NCBI RefSeq assembly: GCF_003667545.1
Contig: NZ_RCUV01000008.1
Coordinates: 124,001-188,000, forward strand
DNA length: 64,000 nt
From: Mycetocola manganoxydans
Lineage (GTDB): Bacteria > Actinomycetota > Actinomycetes > Actinomycetales > Microbacteriaceae
Direction of reading: 5' to 3'
Shown: one piece after another, positions 25,815-34,682 of the stretch
Layout: each line of letters opens with the position of its first letter
Numbering within the stretch: position 1 is the first letter of the stretch
Program-made: the position numbers and the translations under genes
The notes under the pieces: model-generated
Database searches by the model: none
Told to the model about the DNA's origin: nothing
Seen by the model: only the letters and a program-made list of their open reading frames with translations

Positions 25815-27146
25815 TCAGGCGGGCTTCGTCGCCTCCGCTGCGGCGCGAGCTGCGGCGGGAAGAGCGTCGACAATCCGCGCGATGACGTTCTCGTCGTGCG
25901 CGGCCGAGACGAACCACGCCTCGAAGACGCTCGGCGGCAAAGACACCCCGCCATCGAGCATGGCGTGGAAGAACGGGGCGTATCGCCACGCCTCCTGCGC
26001 CTGGGCTTCGGCGTAGTTACGCGGTCGGTCCTCGGCAAAGACGAAGCTGAACAGGTTGCCCGCGCGTTGCACGACGTGGGCGACGCCCTCGCGGCTCAAT
26101 GCCTCCGACACGGCGGAGGACAGCACGGCGGATGCCTCGTCGAGGCGCGCGTAGACGGCAGCGGTGGCGCGTTCGAGGGTGGCGATCCCGGCAGCGACGG
26201 CGACGGGGTTACCACTCAGCGTTCCGGCCTGGTAGACCGGGCCCGACGGGGCGAGGAAGTCCATGACGTCAGCCCGTCCGCCCAATGCCGCCAGCGGCAT
26301 ACCTCCACCGATGACCTTGCCGAACGTGAACAGGTCGGGGGTGTAGACCGGGCCGTCCGCGAGCGACAGGCCCCAGAAACCGGAAGGACTGACCCGGAAT
26401 CCGGTGAGCACCTCGTCGAGGATGACGAGCGCGCCGTTCTCGTGGGCAAGTTCGGTGAGAGCGGCGTTGAAGCCGCGGTTGGGCGCGAGAACTCCCATGT
26501 TCGCGGCGGCGGCCTCGGTGATGACCGCGGCGATCTGGTCACCGCGCTCGGCGAAGACGGCGCGCAGGGCGTCGAGGTCGTTGTATGGCAAGACGAGGGT
26601 CTGCGCGGCGATGGCCGCCGGCACACCGGCGGATGCCGGCATGGCGAGCGTGGCGAGGCCCGAGCCCGCTTCGGCGAGGAGTCCGTCGGAGTGGCCGTGG
26701 TAGTGCCCAGCGAACTTGACGAGCAGGTCACGGCCCGTGAAACCCCGAGCGAGACGGATCGCCGTCATGGTGGCTTCCGTGCCCGTGGAGACGAGCCGCA
26801 GCTTCTCGATCGGCGCGACGCCGACAGCGGAGACGCGTTCCTTGACCAGTTCGGCCAGTTCCGTTTCGGCAGGCGTCGATGCACCGAAGGACAGTCCGCG
26901 GGTGGCGGCGTCCTGAACGGCCCGCACGACGTCCGGGTGGGCGTGGCCGAGGATGGCGGGGCCCCAGGAACCGACGAGGTCCAGGTATTCGGTGCCATCG
27001 GCATCCGTCACTGTCGCTCCCGAGGCCTTCACGAGGAAGCGGGGAGTACCGCCGACGGAACCGAAGGCGCGAACCGGCGAGTTCACTCCGCCGGGGATGG
27101 AGAGCTTGGCACGGTCGAAGAGGTCGTCGTTGTTCACTTGAGCCAT
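25815..27146 (-). CDS. hemL: Glutamate-1-semialdehyde 2,1-aminomutase
   Basis: PLP enzyme converting glutamate-1-semialdehyde to 5-aminolevulinate. The 443-residue class III aminotransferase begins [21 protein letters not shown], diagnostic for HemL, and has the PLP Lys in [18 protein letters not shown] (about residue 270) with LDEVLTGFR upstream. Last gene of the minus-strand heme operon; its start overlaps the end of hemB by 13 bp, implying coupled translation. With hemA (44.3 kb) it completes the C5 route to ALA. Confidence 0.96.
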   Translation of the reverse strand: MAQVNNDDLFDRAKLSIPGGVNSPVRAFGSVGGTPRFLVKASGATVTDADGTEYLDLVGSWGPAILGHAHPDVVRAVQDAATRGLSFGASTPAETELAELVKERVSAVGVAPIEKLRLVSTGTEATMTAIRLARGFTGRDLLVKFAGHYHGHSDGLLAEAGSGLATLAMPASAGVPAAIAAQTLVLPYNDLDALRAVFAERGDQIAAVITEAAAANMGVLAPNRGFNAALTELAHENGALVILDEVLTGFRVSPSGFWGLSLADGPVYTPDLFTFGKVIGGGMPLAALGGRADVMDFLAPSGPVYQAGTLSGNPVAVAAGIATLERATAAVYARLDEASAVLSSAVSEALSREGVAHVVQRAGNLFSFVFAEDRPRNYAEAQAQEAWRYAPFFHAMLDGGVSLPPSVFEAWFVSAAHDENVIARIVDALPAAARAAAEATKPA

Positions 27147-28108
27147 CCTGCCAGTTCGGTCGCCCAGTAGGTCAGGACGGTGTCGGCGCCTGCCCTCCGG
27201 ATGCTGATCACCGACTCCTCGATCGCACGGCGCCGATCGATCCAGCCGTTCGCCGCAGCAGCCTCGATCATCGCGTACTCACCGGAGACCTGGTATGCCC
27301 AGACTGGAATGTCGCTCATCGCGGCGACGTCGGCGAGAACGTCGAGATAGCTGCCCGCCGGCTTGACCATGACGATGTCCGCACCTTCGGACATGTCGAG
27401 GGTGGACTCGCGCATTCCCTCGCGCCGGTTGCCCGGGTCGAGCTGGTAGCTGCGTCGATCGCCAGACAGTTGGGAGTCGACGGCCTCGCGGAACGGTCCG
27501 TAGAACGCCGACGCGTACTTGGCCGAATAGGCGAGGATCGCGGTGTCGACGAATCCTTCCTCGTCGAGAGCGGAGCGCACGGCGTCGACCTGGCCGTCCA
27601 TCATGCCGCTGAGCCCCAATATGCTCGATCCCGCATCTGCCTGGACCAGCGCCATGTCGACGTACCGCTCCAGGGTGGCGTCGTTGTCGACCCGCCCTCG
27701 ATCGTCGAGCACCCCGCAGTGACCGTGATCGGTGAACTCGTCGAGGCAGAGGTCGGTCTGCACGACGAGCGCGTCGCCGACCTCCGCGGCGACCGCAGCC
27801 GTCGCGACGTTCAGGATGCCGCGGGGATCGGTCGCCTGCGAGCCGGTCGCGTCGCGGACGGCTGGAACCCCGAAGAGCATCACTCCGCCGACACCGGCCT
27901 CGGCAGCATCTGCTGCCGCGCGCTTGAGCGAGTCGAGCGTGTGTTGAGACACACCGGGCATCGAACCGATCGGCACCGCCTCGTCGACACCTTCGCGCAC
28001 GAAGAGCGGAAGGACGAGTTCGGCCGGGTGCAACCGCGTCTCAGAGACGAGGCGGCGCATGGCGGGAGTCTGACGGAGACGGCGGGGACGAATCACGGGT
28101 ACGTTCAC
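27134..28108 (-). CDS. hemB: Delta-aminolevulinic acid dehydratase (porphobilinogen synthase)
   Basis: Condenses two ALA molecules to porphobilinogen. The 324-residue protein has both Schiff-base lysines ([14 protein letters not shown] and VMVKPAG) and a Cys-rich zinc site ([14 protein letters not shown]), so it is the zinc-dependent type. GTG at 28108 is the start, with TAGGCT 6 nt upstream, suggesting an internal leaderless promoter in addition to readthrough from hemD (50 bp upstream). The 3' end overlaps hemL by 13 bp. Confidence 0.96.
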   Translation of the reverse strand: MNVPVIRPRRLRQTPAMRRLVSETRLHPAELVLPLFVREGVDEAVPIGSMPGVSQHTLDSLKRAAADAAEAGVGGVMLFGVPAVRDATGSQATDPRGILNVATAAVAAEVGDALVVQTDLCLDEFTDHGHCGVLDDRGRVDNDATLERYVDMALVQADAGSSILGLSGMMDGQVDAVRSALDEEGFVDTAILAYSAKYASAFYGPFREAVDSQLSGDRRSYQLDPGNRREGMRESTLDMSEGADIVMVKPAGSYLDVLADVAAMSDIPVWAYQVSGEYAMIEAAAANGWIDRRRAIEESVISIRRAGADTVLTYWATELAGWLK

Positions 28109-28114
28109 CCGTTC

Positions 28115-28120
28115 AGCCTA
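28115..28120 (-). promoter_or_regulatory. -10 hexamer TAGGCT, internal promoter before hemB
   Basis: Minus-strand TAGGCT lies 6 nt before the hemB GTG, in the 50-bp hemD-hemB gap. Confidence 0.45.
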
Positions 28121-28158
28121 CGCTCCGGCGCCTGAACCCCTCCCGAATGCGGTCCCGC

Positions 28159-28962
28159 TCAGTTGTCGACCGTATCCGGCACCCACGGGGCCCTGCCGGC
28201 TTCGACGAGCGCCACCATGCTGTCGAGCAGCGCGGACACGGTCTGGTGCCGGGAGACGACGTGGACGGCGAGGCCGAAGCCCGCGGCATCCTTCGCGGTT
28301 CGGGGCCCGATCGCGGCGACGAGAGTCGACGGCGGAAGTTCTCCGAACTGTTCGACGACCTGCTGCGCGACACTGCCGCTCGTGACGAGGATGCCGTTGA
28401 TCCGCCCCGACCGGACGTCGGTGATGATCTTCTCTGCGACCGGCTCACCGATCGTCCTGTATGCGACGACGGATTCGACGTCGTGCCCGGCGGCGATCAG
28501 GCCCTGGGTGAGGAGGGGCTTGGCGATCTCGGAACGGAGGGTGAGGAAGCGCCTGGGCTTCGGCTCCAACTGGGTGAGCTCGGAGAGCATCCCTTTCGCC
28601 GAATTGTCCTTCGCTGGCACGAGGTCGACCCGGTAGCCGACGGCCTGGAGGGCCGCCGCGGTGGTTTCACCGACAGCGGCGACGCGCGTGCGCTCCGGGA
28701 TGCGAACCCCCTGCGAGTACATGACGTCGACCGTCGTCGCGCTGGTGACCGTGAGCCAGTCGAAGACGCCGTCCGCGAGTGCGGCGAGTGCCGTGGTCAG
28801 GCGCGCAGGGTCGTCTGTCGGTGCGAAGTTGATCATCGGTGCGACAACCGGGGTCGCACCCCTGGCGCGAAGGTCCGCAGCGACGCTGTCACCCCAGGGT
28901 CCACCGCGGGGCACGAGAATGCGCCAGCCTTTCAGCGGTTTCGACGGTGCGGGTGTGGACAT
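28159..28962 (-). CDS. hemD: Uroporphyrinogen-III synthase
   Basis: Closes hydroxymethylbilane with inversion of ring D. This family is poorly conserved; the 267-residue length, the two-domain alpha/beta pattern with WLTVTSATTV (about 66) and NGILVTSGSVAQQVVEQFG (about 195), and the position right after hemC support the call. It starts 11 bp downstream of hemC. A fused methyltransferase domain (cysG/cobA), common in other actinobacterial HemD proteins, is absent. Confidence 0.88.
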   Translation of the reverse strand: MSTPAPSKPLKGWRILVPRGGPWGDSVAADLRARGATPVVAPMINFAPTDDPARLTTALAALADGVFDWLTVTSATTVDVMYSQGVRIPERTRVAAVGETTAAALQAVGYRVDLVPAKDNSAKGMLSELTQLEPKPRRFLTLRSEIAKPLLTQGLIAAGHDVESVVAYRTIGEPVAEKIITDVRSGRINGILVTSGSVAQQVVEQFGELPPSTLVAAIGPRTAKDAAGFGLAVHVVSRHQTVSALLDSMVALVEAGRAPWVPDTVDN

Positions 28963-28973
28963 TGTGACTGCCT

Positions 28974-29933
28974 TCAGTTCTGCCTGATGGGCGCGAGCGT
29001 TGCTGCGCCCTGGGCGAGGAGCTCGTCGGCGAGGGTGCTGCCGACGGTCTCTGCCGTTGCTGTGTTCTCGTGTCGGGTGGCGGCCGCGAAATCGGCCGTT
29101 CGGGTGAGCCTGAGCGTACCGGATCCATCAGGAGCATAAACCGCACCGGTGAGACGAACGTGTTCCGGGGTGACGACGGCAGTCGCTCCGATGGGCGCCG
29201 CGCAGCCGGCCTCAAGCCGCGAGAGGATGGCTCGCTCGGCGGTCACGGCGGTGCGGGTGTCGGGATGTTCGATCTCGTCGAGCGCCCGGAGAATGTCGCC
29301 GAAGCGGGCGGGGTCGTCGAAGATGGCGGTTCGAACCTCGATAGCGAGCGCGCCCTGAGCCGGAGCGGTCGGCCAGTCGTCGAGCTCGAAGTAGTCGGTG
29401 ACGGCGTCGAGCCGGCCGAGGCGACCGAGCCCCGCCGCAGCGAGAACGACGGCATCGAGTTCGCCGGAGGTGACGAATCCGAGTCGGGTCTCGACATTGC
29501 CGCGGATGTCCAGGACGGTGAGGTCCGGGCGGACGGCGGCGAGCTGGGCGGCGCGACGGGGCGACCCCGTGCCCACTCGGGCACCATCGGGAAGCGTCGA
29601 GAGGGTGAGGCCATCGCGCGCGCACAGGACGTCGCGGGCGTCGGCGCGCTCGGGGACAGCGCCGACCCGCAGACCGGCATAGGCGGCGGTCGGCAGGTCC
29701 TTCATCGAGTGCACGACGAGGTCGCACTCGCCCCGAAGGAGGAATTCACGAAGCGCAGATGCAAACACGCCTGTTCCGCCGAGGCTCGACAACGACTCTC
29801 GCGATATATCACCGTGCGTCGTGACGGGAACGAGTTCCGTCTCGACCCCGGTGGCTGCCGTGATGGCGCGCGCGATGTCGCCGGTCTGGGCCATGGCGAG
29901 AGCACTTCCCCGGGTACCGATCGAGAGGGTCAT
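28974..29933 (-). CDS. hemC: Hydroxymethylbilane synthase (porphobilinogen deaminase)
   Basis: Polymerises four porphobilinogens. The 319-residue protein begins SIGTRGSALAMAQTGDIA, keeps the VVHSMKDLPT motif (about 74-83) and the dipyrromethane-cofactor Cys in LEAGCAAPIGA (about 240). The start overlaps the hemH stop by 4 bp (ATGA). Order hemH-hemC-hemD-hemB-hemL on one strand indicates a single polycistronic message. Confidence 0.95.
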   Translation of the reverse strand: MTLSIGTRGSALAMAQTGDIARAITAATGVETELVPVTTHGDISRESLSSLGGTGVFASALREFLLRGECDLVVHSMKDLPTAAYAGLRVGAVPERADARDVLCARDGLTLSTLPDGARVGTGSPRRAAQLAAVRPDLTVLDIRGNVETRLGFVTSGELDAVVLAAAGLGRLGRLDAVTDYFELDDWPTAPAQGALAIEVRTAIFDDPARFGDILRALDEIEHPDTRTAVTAERAILSRLEAGCAAPIGATAVVTPEHVRLTGAVYAPDGSGTLRLTRTADFAAATRHENTATAETVGSTLADELLAQGAATLAPIRQN

Positions 29934-31111
29934 GGTTGCAGCCCGGACAGCGCGGGTTTGAATCCCAGCCGGACGTTCTCACAGCAGCCGGGGCGGCACA
30001 CGTCGTACCAGGGCCCGAGGTCGGTCATCGCCGGACGTTCCTCGACCGGCACACCGTCGCGCCGCTCGAGCACGAGGTCGATGAGTCCGGTGACGTAGGC
30101 AGAGTGCGTTCCCGGCGTCGGCACACGAACCGAGTAGAGCTTGTTCTCCTCCGCCGATTCCGTCGCCTCGTTGTCGAGGTCCCAGAGCACTTCCATGTGG
30201 TCGCTCACGAATCCCAGAGGAACGATGACCACGGCACGGATGCCACGGGCAGGCAATTCCGCAATGGCGTCGTTGATGTCGGGCTCGAGCCACGGCATGC
30301 TCGGAGGGCCTGAGCGCGACTGGTAGACGAGCTGCCAGGCGAGTTCGCCCTCGAGGGCGAGTTCGCGCTTCACCGATTCGATGACGACCTCGGCGACGGC
30401 ATGGTGCTGGGCGGCGTACGCGCCACCCTCGCCGAAGCCACGCTCAGCGGGGCCGGACTTGGCGGCATCCGTCGACGGAATGGAGTGCGTCGAGAACAGG
30501 ATCTCGACCTCGGAGAAGAGATCGATTCCGGGGTTGTCGGCGAGGACCTTCGTGAGGCCGTCGCGCACACCGTCGATGAACGGTGTCACGAAGCCCGGGT
30601 GGTCGAAGAACTGACGCACCTTGTCGATCGAGATGTGCCCGAACAGGCTCGTCTCGTCGAGGGCGATCGCGAAGTCCTCACGGTACTGGCGGCAGCTCGA
30701 GTACGACGAGTACGCGCTCGTCGCGATGGCGATGAGCTTGGTGTAACCACGCTCATTGGCCTCCACGAGCGCGTCGCGCAGGTACGGGTCCCAGTTGCGG
30801 TTGCCCCACAGGACGGGAAGGTCGATGCCACGCGCGGCGAGTTCGGCCTCCATTGCAGCCTTGAGCTGACGGTTCTGGTCGTTGATCGGGCTCACCCCGC
30901 CGAAGTGGCGGTAGTGGTGGGCGACCTCTTCGAGGCGCTCCTCAGGGATGCCTCGCCCACGCGTGACGTTTCGCAGGAAGGGAATGACATCGTCCTGCCC
31001 CTCGGGTCCGCCGAAGCCGGCGAGAAGGATCGCGTCGTACGCGACCGGTTCTGTGATGTGCGGTTCGCCGGATGCCGCTGCATCCGTCGCGCCGAGAACT
31101 GCGTCACTCAC
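29930..31111 (-). CDS. hemH: Coproporphyrin III ferrochelatase
   Basis: Inserts iron into coproporphyrin III in the coproporphyrin-dependent pathway (also named cpfC). The 393-residue protein contains YDAILLAGFGGPEGQDDVIPFL (start of the ferrochelatase fold, given here in two overlapping parts), LFSTHSIPSTDA (catalytic His) and ELARGI-type WLEPDINDA motifs. The start is GTG at 31111 behind GGAGG with 7 nt spacing; the long frame further upstream is not coding because it runs through hemQ. GTGA overlaps the hemQ stop. C-terminal Cys residues (CRPGCCEN) may bind an iron-sulfur cluster. Confidence 0.93.
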   Translation of the reverse strand: MSDAVLGATDAAASGEPHITEPVAYDAILLAGFGGPEGQDDVIPFLRNVTRGRGIPEERLEEVAHHYRHFGGVSPINDQNRQLKAAMEAELAARGIDLPVLWGNRNWDPYLRDALVEANERGYTKLIAIATSAYSSYSSCRQYREDFAIALDETSLFGHISIDKVRQFFDHPGFVTPFIDGVRDGLTKVLADNPGIDLFSEVEILFSTHSIPSTDAAKSGPAERGFGEGGAYAAQHHAVAEVVIESVKRELALEGELAWQLVYQSRSGPPSMPWLEPDINDAIAELPARGIRAVVIVPLGFVSDHMEVLWDLDNEATESAEENKLYSVRVPTPGTHSAYVTGLIDLVLERRDGVPVEERPAMTDLGPWYDVCRPGCCENVRLGFKPALSGLQP

Positions 31112-31830
31112 TGCAGGACCTCCGGGATGTCGGTTGTTGGAATACGTCGACCCGTATAGAACGGGACTTCTTCGCGGACGTGCCTGCGGGCATCCGTCGC
31201 CCGGAGATCGCGCATGAGGTCGACGAGCTCGAGGAGGTCGTCGGATTCGATCGGCAGGATCCACTCGTAGTCGCCGAGCGCGAACGCCGAGACGGTGTTG
31301 GCGATCGCACCGCGGAACGCGGCACCCTTGCGGCCGTGGTCGGCGAGCATCTTGCTGCGCTCGTCGTCGGGGAGCAGGTACCACTCGTAGCTGCGCACGA
31401 ACGGGTAGACGGTGAGCCACCCCCGGGGTTCGACGCCACGGAGGAAGCCGGGAACGTGGCGTTTGTTGAACTCCGCCTCACGGTGGACCCCCATCGCGTT
31501 CCAGGTGGGGAGCATCGGCCGGAGGATGCTCGTGCGGCGCAGAACCCGGAGGGCGCGCTGCAGGCTGTCGGCGGTGTCGCCGTGGAGCCAGATCATCAGG
31601 TCGGCGTCGGACCGCAGGCCGGAGACGTCGTAGAAGCCCCTGACGGTGACACCGTCGGCGGTGATGCGGGAGACGGCGCCGTCGAGTTCGAAGACGGCGT
31701 GGTCGCTCAGTGGTGCCCGGTGTTCGGGGTCTCGGCGCAGGACTGCCCAGAGGGCGAATCCAATCGGGTTCTCTTCAGGTTCGGGATCATGCAGGGTCGA
31801 TGGTGCCTCGGCAGAGGCCGGGTGAGTCAT
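31108..31830 (-). CDS. hemQ: Coproheme decarboxylase HemQ
   Basis: Last step of the coproporphyrin pathway: oxidative decarboxylation of coproheme to heme b (also named chdC). The 240-residue chlorite-dismutase-like protein has the HemQ region YPFVRSYEWYLLPDDER (about 140-156, with the catalytic Tyr) and the proximal His in MLADHGRKG (about 164). Its presence shows that heme is made via coproheme, as in other actinobacteria. Two starts are possible: ATG at 31830, or ATG at 31839 which has AAAGGG upstream. It overlaps hemH by 4 bp. Confidence 0.94.
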   Translation of the reverse strand: MTHPASAEAPSTLHDPEPEENPIGFALWAVLRRDPEHRAPLSDHAVFELDGAVSRITADGVTVRGFYDVSGLRSDADLMIWLHGDTADSLQRALRVLRRTSILRPMLPTWNAMGVHREAEFNKRHVPGFLRGVEPRGWLTVYPFVRSYEWYLLPDDERSKMLADHGRKGAAFRGAIANTVSAFALGDYEWILPIESDDLLELVDLMRDLRATDARRHVREEVPFYTGRRIPTTDIPEVLQ

Positions 31831-31931
31831 ACCTAACATCATCACCCTTTCTTGTGCGCGACCCAAATTGCTTTCCCCTGGATGCGAAGCATTCACAGGA
31901 ACCCGCAGGAACCTCGTCCACACCGAAGAGC

Positions 31932-31958
31932 GTCGTACTCGAGGAATCGGAGCACGAC
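31932..31958 (-). terminator. Possible weak terminator after the DUF3618 gene
   Basis: GTCGTACTC (31932-31940) pairs with GAGCACGAC (31950-31958) with one mismatch. It lies 64 nt past the stop at 32022, on the minus strand, in the 191-bp gap before hemQ. No U-tract follows. Confidence 0.3.
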
Positions 31959-32021
31959 GGGTCGACTCCGGGCGCTATCGCGAGAAGACGAACGGATGCC
32001 GCGGGGCGGTGCAGCGCGAAA

Positions 32022-32261
32022 CTAGCGGACGACGATCGCCCGGGTGATTGCCCAGACCGCGGTGCCGGCGACGACCGCGACGGCCGCTACTCCGCTGAAG
32101 AATGCCGCGGGGTTCTGACGCTGCAGGCGCGCGGCCTCGACCTTGCCCTGCGAGACGGCGCGGGACACCTTGCGCGGGACGTTGAGCTTGTCCTCGATGG
32201 CGTTGAGGGTGGAGACGAGCTCCAACCGTGCGTGCTCGGTTGACGAATTAGTACCGGTCAT
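32022..32261 (-). CDS. DUF3618 family small membrane protein
   Basis: 79 residues: a hydrophilic N-terminal half with RLELVSTLNAIEDKLNVPRK (typical DUF3618 start, amphipathic helix) and one membrane helix at about 52-74. The function is unknown; DUF3618 genes usually sit beside holin-like and YtxH-like genes, as here. The gene overlaps the 3' end of the holin-like gene by 14 bp, so translation is probably coupled. Confidence 0.8.
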   Translation of the reverse strand: MTGTNSSTEHARLELVSTLNAIEDKLNVPRKVSRAVSQGKVEAARLQRQNPAAFFSGVAAVAVVAGTAVWAITRAIVVR

Positions 32262-32661
32262 ACTCGCCCTCCCCCTTCACAGCGCGGAGATCCTTCTTGA
32301 CGCTCTCGATCGGGTTCGGGTCAGCACCCATCTTCTTGAAGAAGCTGAGGCCGATGAGCGCCAGGACGACGGCGATCAGCAGGAATGCGACGAAGACAAT
32401 GAGCGCAGCCAGCCATGCGGGCAGGATCAGCGCGAGCGCCAGGATCCCGACGGCGACGAGCGTGCCGATTGCAAAGAACAGGAAGATCAGGGCGAGCACC
32501 ACGAAGATGGCGCCCTTGCCCGCGTAGCTCCCGAGGTGAGCAGCCTTGGTCTTGAGCTGGTCGATCTCGGCCTTGATCAGGTTGGTCACCAGGCCGGGGA
32601 GGTTCCCGATCAGGGTGGCCAGCGATTCCCGGTTCTTGTCGTTCACGGTGCGATCCGTCAT
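32248..32661 (-). CDS. Phage-holin-family (holin superfamily III) membrane protein
   Basis: 137 residues with an amphipathic N-terminal helix (SLATLIGNLPGLVTNLIKAE) and two long membrane helices (about 50-75 and 82-108) joined by a short turn. This matches the actinobacterial putative holin-X/superfamily III proteins, which are chromosomal envelope proteins and not evidence of a prophage. GGGAG precedes the ATG by 7 nt. It is the middle gene of a three-gene cassette. Confidence 0.82.
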   Translation of the reverse strand: MTDRTVNDKNRESLATLIGNLPGLVTNLIKAEIDQLKTKAAHLGSYAGKGAIFVVLALIFLFFAIGTLVAVGILALALILPAWLAALIVFVAFLLIAVVLALIGLSFFKKMGADPNPIESVKKDLRAVKGEGEYDRY

Positions 32662-32679
32662 GAAAGAACTCCCGACGTC

Positions 32680-33036
32680 TTAGAGGGTGGCGCTGGAGGA
32701 CGAACCGGGAGCTGAGCTCTCCGGCTTGACCTTCTCGACGACGTCGTCGACGGCATCCTTGGTCTTGGCGATCGTCGCGTCGAGCTTCTGCCCGGGTGTT
32801 CCGTTGCCTCCGATGCCGGATGACACCTTCTTCACGCCTGCGAAGAGCGCCTTGGGCAGCTCGCTCGCGCGGGTCTTGGCGAAGTCTTCGACGAGCTCGA
32901 CCTTCTGCTGAACGGCGTCGGTCTCCCAGACCTTGAGCCAGTTCTTCTTGATCTGCTCGTAGCGCGCACGTCCCGCACGCGATCCGAGTACGTATCCGGT
33001 GGCCAGACCGGCTACAAAAATCAGCTTGTCCCTCAT
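32680..33036 (-). CDS. YtxH-like membrane-anchored small protein
   Basis: 118 residues. The N-terminal LIFVAGLATGYVLGSRAGRARYEQI (membrane helix followed by the GSRAGR turn) is typical of YtxH-domain general-stress proteins; the rest is a Lys/Glu-rich amphipathic helix with a Ser-rich end. GGAG lies 5 nt before the ATG. It follows hemY by 44 bp on the same strand and leads the YtxH-holin-DUF3618 cassette placed between hemY and hemQ. Confidence 0.8.
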   Translation of the reverse strand: MRDKLIFVAGLATGYVLGSRAGRARYEQIKKNWLKVWETDAVQQKVELVEDFAKTRASELPKALFAGVKKVSSGIGGNGTPGQKLDATIAKTKDAVDDVVEKVKPESSAPGSSSSATL

Positions 33037-33080
33037 GTTTACTCCGTTTCGTCGCGCTTCCAGCTTGTCTAGCGTAGACC

Positions 33081-34682
33081 CTACGAGGCCGTGTTGTCCG
33101 GGCTGGCTTTGTCTCCACCGGGTCTGGTATGTCCGCCGTCCGTTGTTCCCGACGGCCGGTACGAAGCCGCCACGAGATGCCGCACACGACGGGATGCCGC
33201 GAGGGCGTCCGGGACGACGGATGCCAGGCCGGTGCCTGCAAGCCAGGCGCCGGTGACATCGAGGTCACCGATCCTGAGCGCGGCGGCGCGCAGCGCTTCG
33301 GCGCGTTCCCGCTGGCCGATCGCCGCACCGGGAAGCGTTCCATTCCAGACGGTCCGCGCGAAGCCGACCACAGCCGAGTCGTCGAGGGGAACGCCGAGGA
33401 GCGCCGCGGCATCGCGAACGGCGAGGGCCCGAACAGCGGTGTCGTCGAGTCCGGTCGTGGGGTTGGCAGCGCCGTGGCGCCCATAGGAAAGGCGGACGAC
33501 GTGCCGGTGCGGATGGCCGGTGCTGGCTTCGTCGTGCAGCCACTGCCACTTCGCTGTGGAGTGCGTCAGCGCCTTCGCGGTCACGGTCGACCCGGATGAT
33601 TCAGCAACGAGCACGCCGCTTCCGCGCGGCGCAGCGTCGAGTGCGGGCGCGTCGAGGACGAGGGTGACCAGTTCGATGGCCGGCGCGTCGACCGGGCTCT
33701 CGGCAGCGATCTCCGCTGAGAACGGTGCGAGCAACCGGAGCGCTTCGGCCTCGGGGGCCGCAACGATCACGTAATCCGCCTCGAGCACGGTTCCGTTCTC
33801 GAGCGCGACCTCCCAGCGCGTCGTGATCTCCTCAACGCCTGTCGCGTCAGCGACTGCCCCTGACGGGTCCGTCGTCGCACCGTCACCAGGGGCGACGGCG
33901 TCGGTGTCTGCCGCTTCCTCCGGGTCAGCGATGCGCGATACCGCGCTGACACCCGCACCGAGCAGCAGAGTAGCGCCGCGATCAGTGAGGTCGGCGGTCA
34001 GAGCGGTCACGAGTGTGGACATCCCGCCGCGGAGCCCCTCGACGGCCGATCCGGCCGGAGCGTTGCTGCGGAGGATGGCGACCGCTCCTGAGAGTGAACC
34101 TGCTGCAGTCAGTGCACGGTTGAGCCCGGGAGCGGCACGGGTCACATCGAGGTCGGACGGGTCGGCGGAGTAGACGCCGCGGGTGACGGGCGCGACGAGC
34201 GACTCGAGTACTGCGGCGCCCATCCGGCGACGGACGAGGTCGCCGAGGTTGCGTTCTGTTCCGATGGTGAGGACGGGCCGGATCCGGTCGAGATAGGCGC
34301 GAAGAGCCCCGCGCCAGCCGATCACCCTGCGCACGTCGTCTGCGAGCGGGCTCGAAGGGATGCCGAGCAGCCCCGCCTTCGGCAGGGGAACGGAACGACC
34401 GTCTGCGAGGCGCACCCAGGCGCCGGCGGGCACCGGTCGGACGACGGAGTCCGCAAGCCCGAGGCCGTCGACGAGCTTCCGCACCGTCCCACCACGGGTG
34501 GCGTAACTTTCGGCGCCCGTGTCGACCCGGATGCCGGCGACGGTCTGGGTGGCGACGGCGCCTCCTGGCGCGTCAGTGCGCTCGACGACGGTGACGTGCA
34601 TTCCAGCCGTCGCGCAGTCCCGCGCCGCGACGAGTCCGGCGATCCCGCCACCGATCACCACAACGGAACGGGGCGTGGTCAT
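33081..34682 (-). CDS. hemY: Coproporphyrinogen III / protoporphyrinogen oxidase (HemY type)
   Basis: Oxygen-dependent FAD oxidase; in HemQ-containing actinobacteria it oxidises coproporphyrinogen III to coproporphyrin III (also cgoX). The 533-residue protein starts with the FAD motif VIGGGIAGLVAARDCA (about 9-24) and ends with the FAD contact region VTGAWLAGTGLASVVPDA (about 470-487). An acidic, low-complexity insertion (about residues 245-290, rich in Asp/Ala) interrupts the conserved fold and is longer than usual. The ATG overlaps the hemE stop by 4 bp. Confidence 0.92.
   Translation of the reverse strand: MTTPRSVVVIGGGIAGLVAARDCATAGMHVTVVERTDAPGGAVATQTVAGIRVDTGAESYATRGGTVRKLVDGLGLADSVVRPVPAGAWVRLADGRSVPLPKAGLLGIPSSPLADDVRRVIGWRGALRAYLDRIRPVLTIGTERNLGDLVRRRMGAAVLESLVAPVTRGVYSADPSDLDVTRAAPGLNRALTAAGSLSGAVAILRSNAPAGSAVEGLRGGMSTLVTALTADLTDRGATLLLGAGVSAVSRIADPEEAADTDAVAPGDGATTDPSGAVADATGVEEITTRWEVALENGTVLEADYVIVAAPEAEALRLLAPFSAEIAAESPVDAPAIELVTLVLDAPALDAAPRGSGVLVAESSGSTVTAKALTHSTAKWQWLHDEASTGHPHRHVVRLSYGRHGAANPTTGLDDTAVRALAVRDAAALLGVPLDDSAVVGFARTVWNGTLPGAAIGQRERAEALRAAALRIGDLDVTGAWLAGTGLASVVPDALAASRRVRHLVAASYRPSGTTDGGHTRPGGDKASPDNTAS

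Noticed and set aside
29930-31420. 496-residue form of ferrochelatase
   Set aside because: The first 103 residues are read through hemQ in another frame and are Arg/Pro-rich nonsense; GTG 31111 has a good ribosome binding site and fits the family start.
32248-32661. Holin-like gene as a sign of a prophage
   Set aside because: Holin-superfamily-III genes beside YtxH and DUF3618 are normal actinobacterial chromosomal genes; no endolysin, integrase or structural gene is near.
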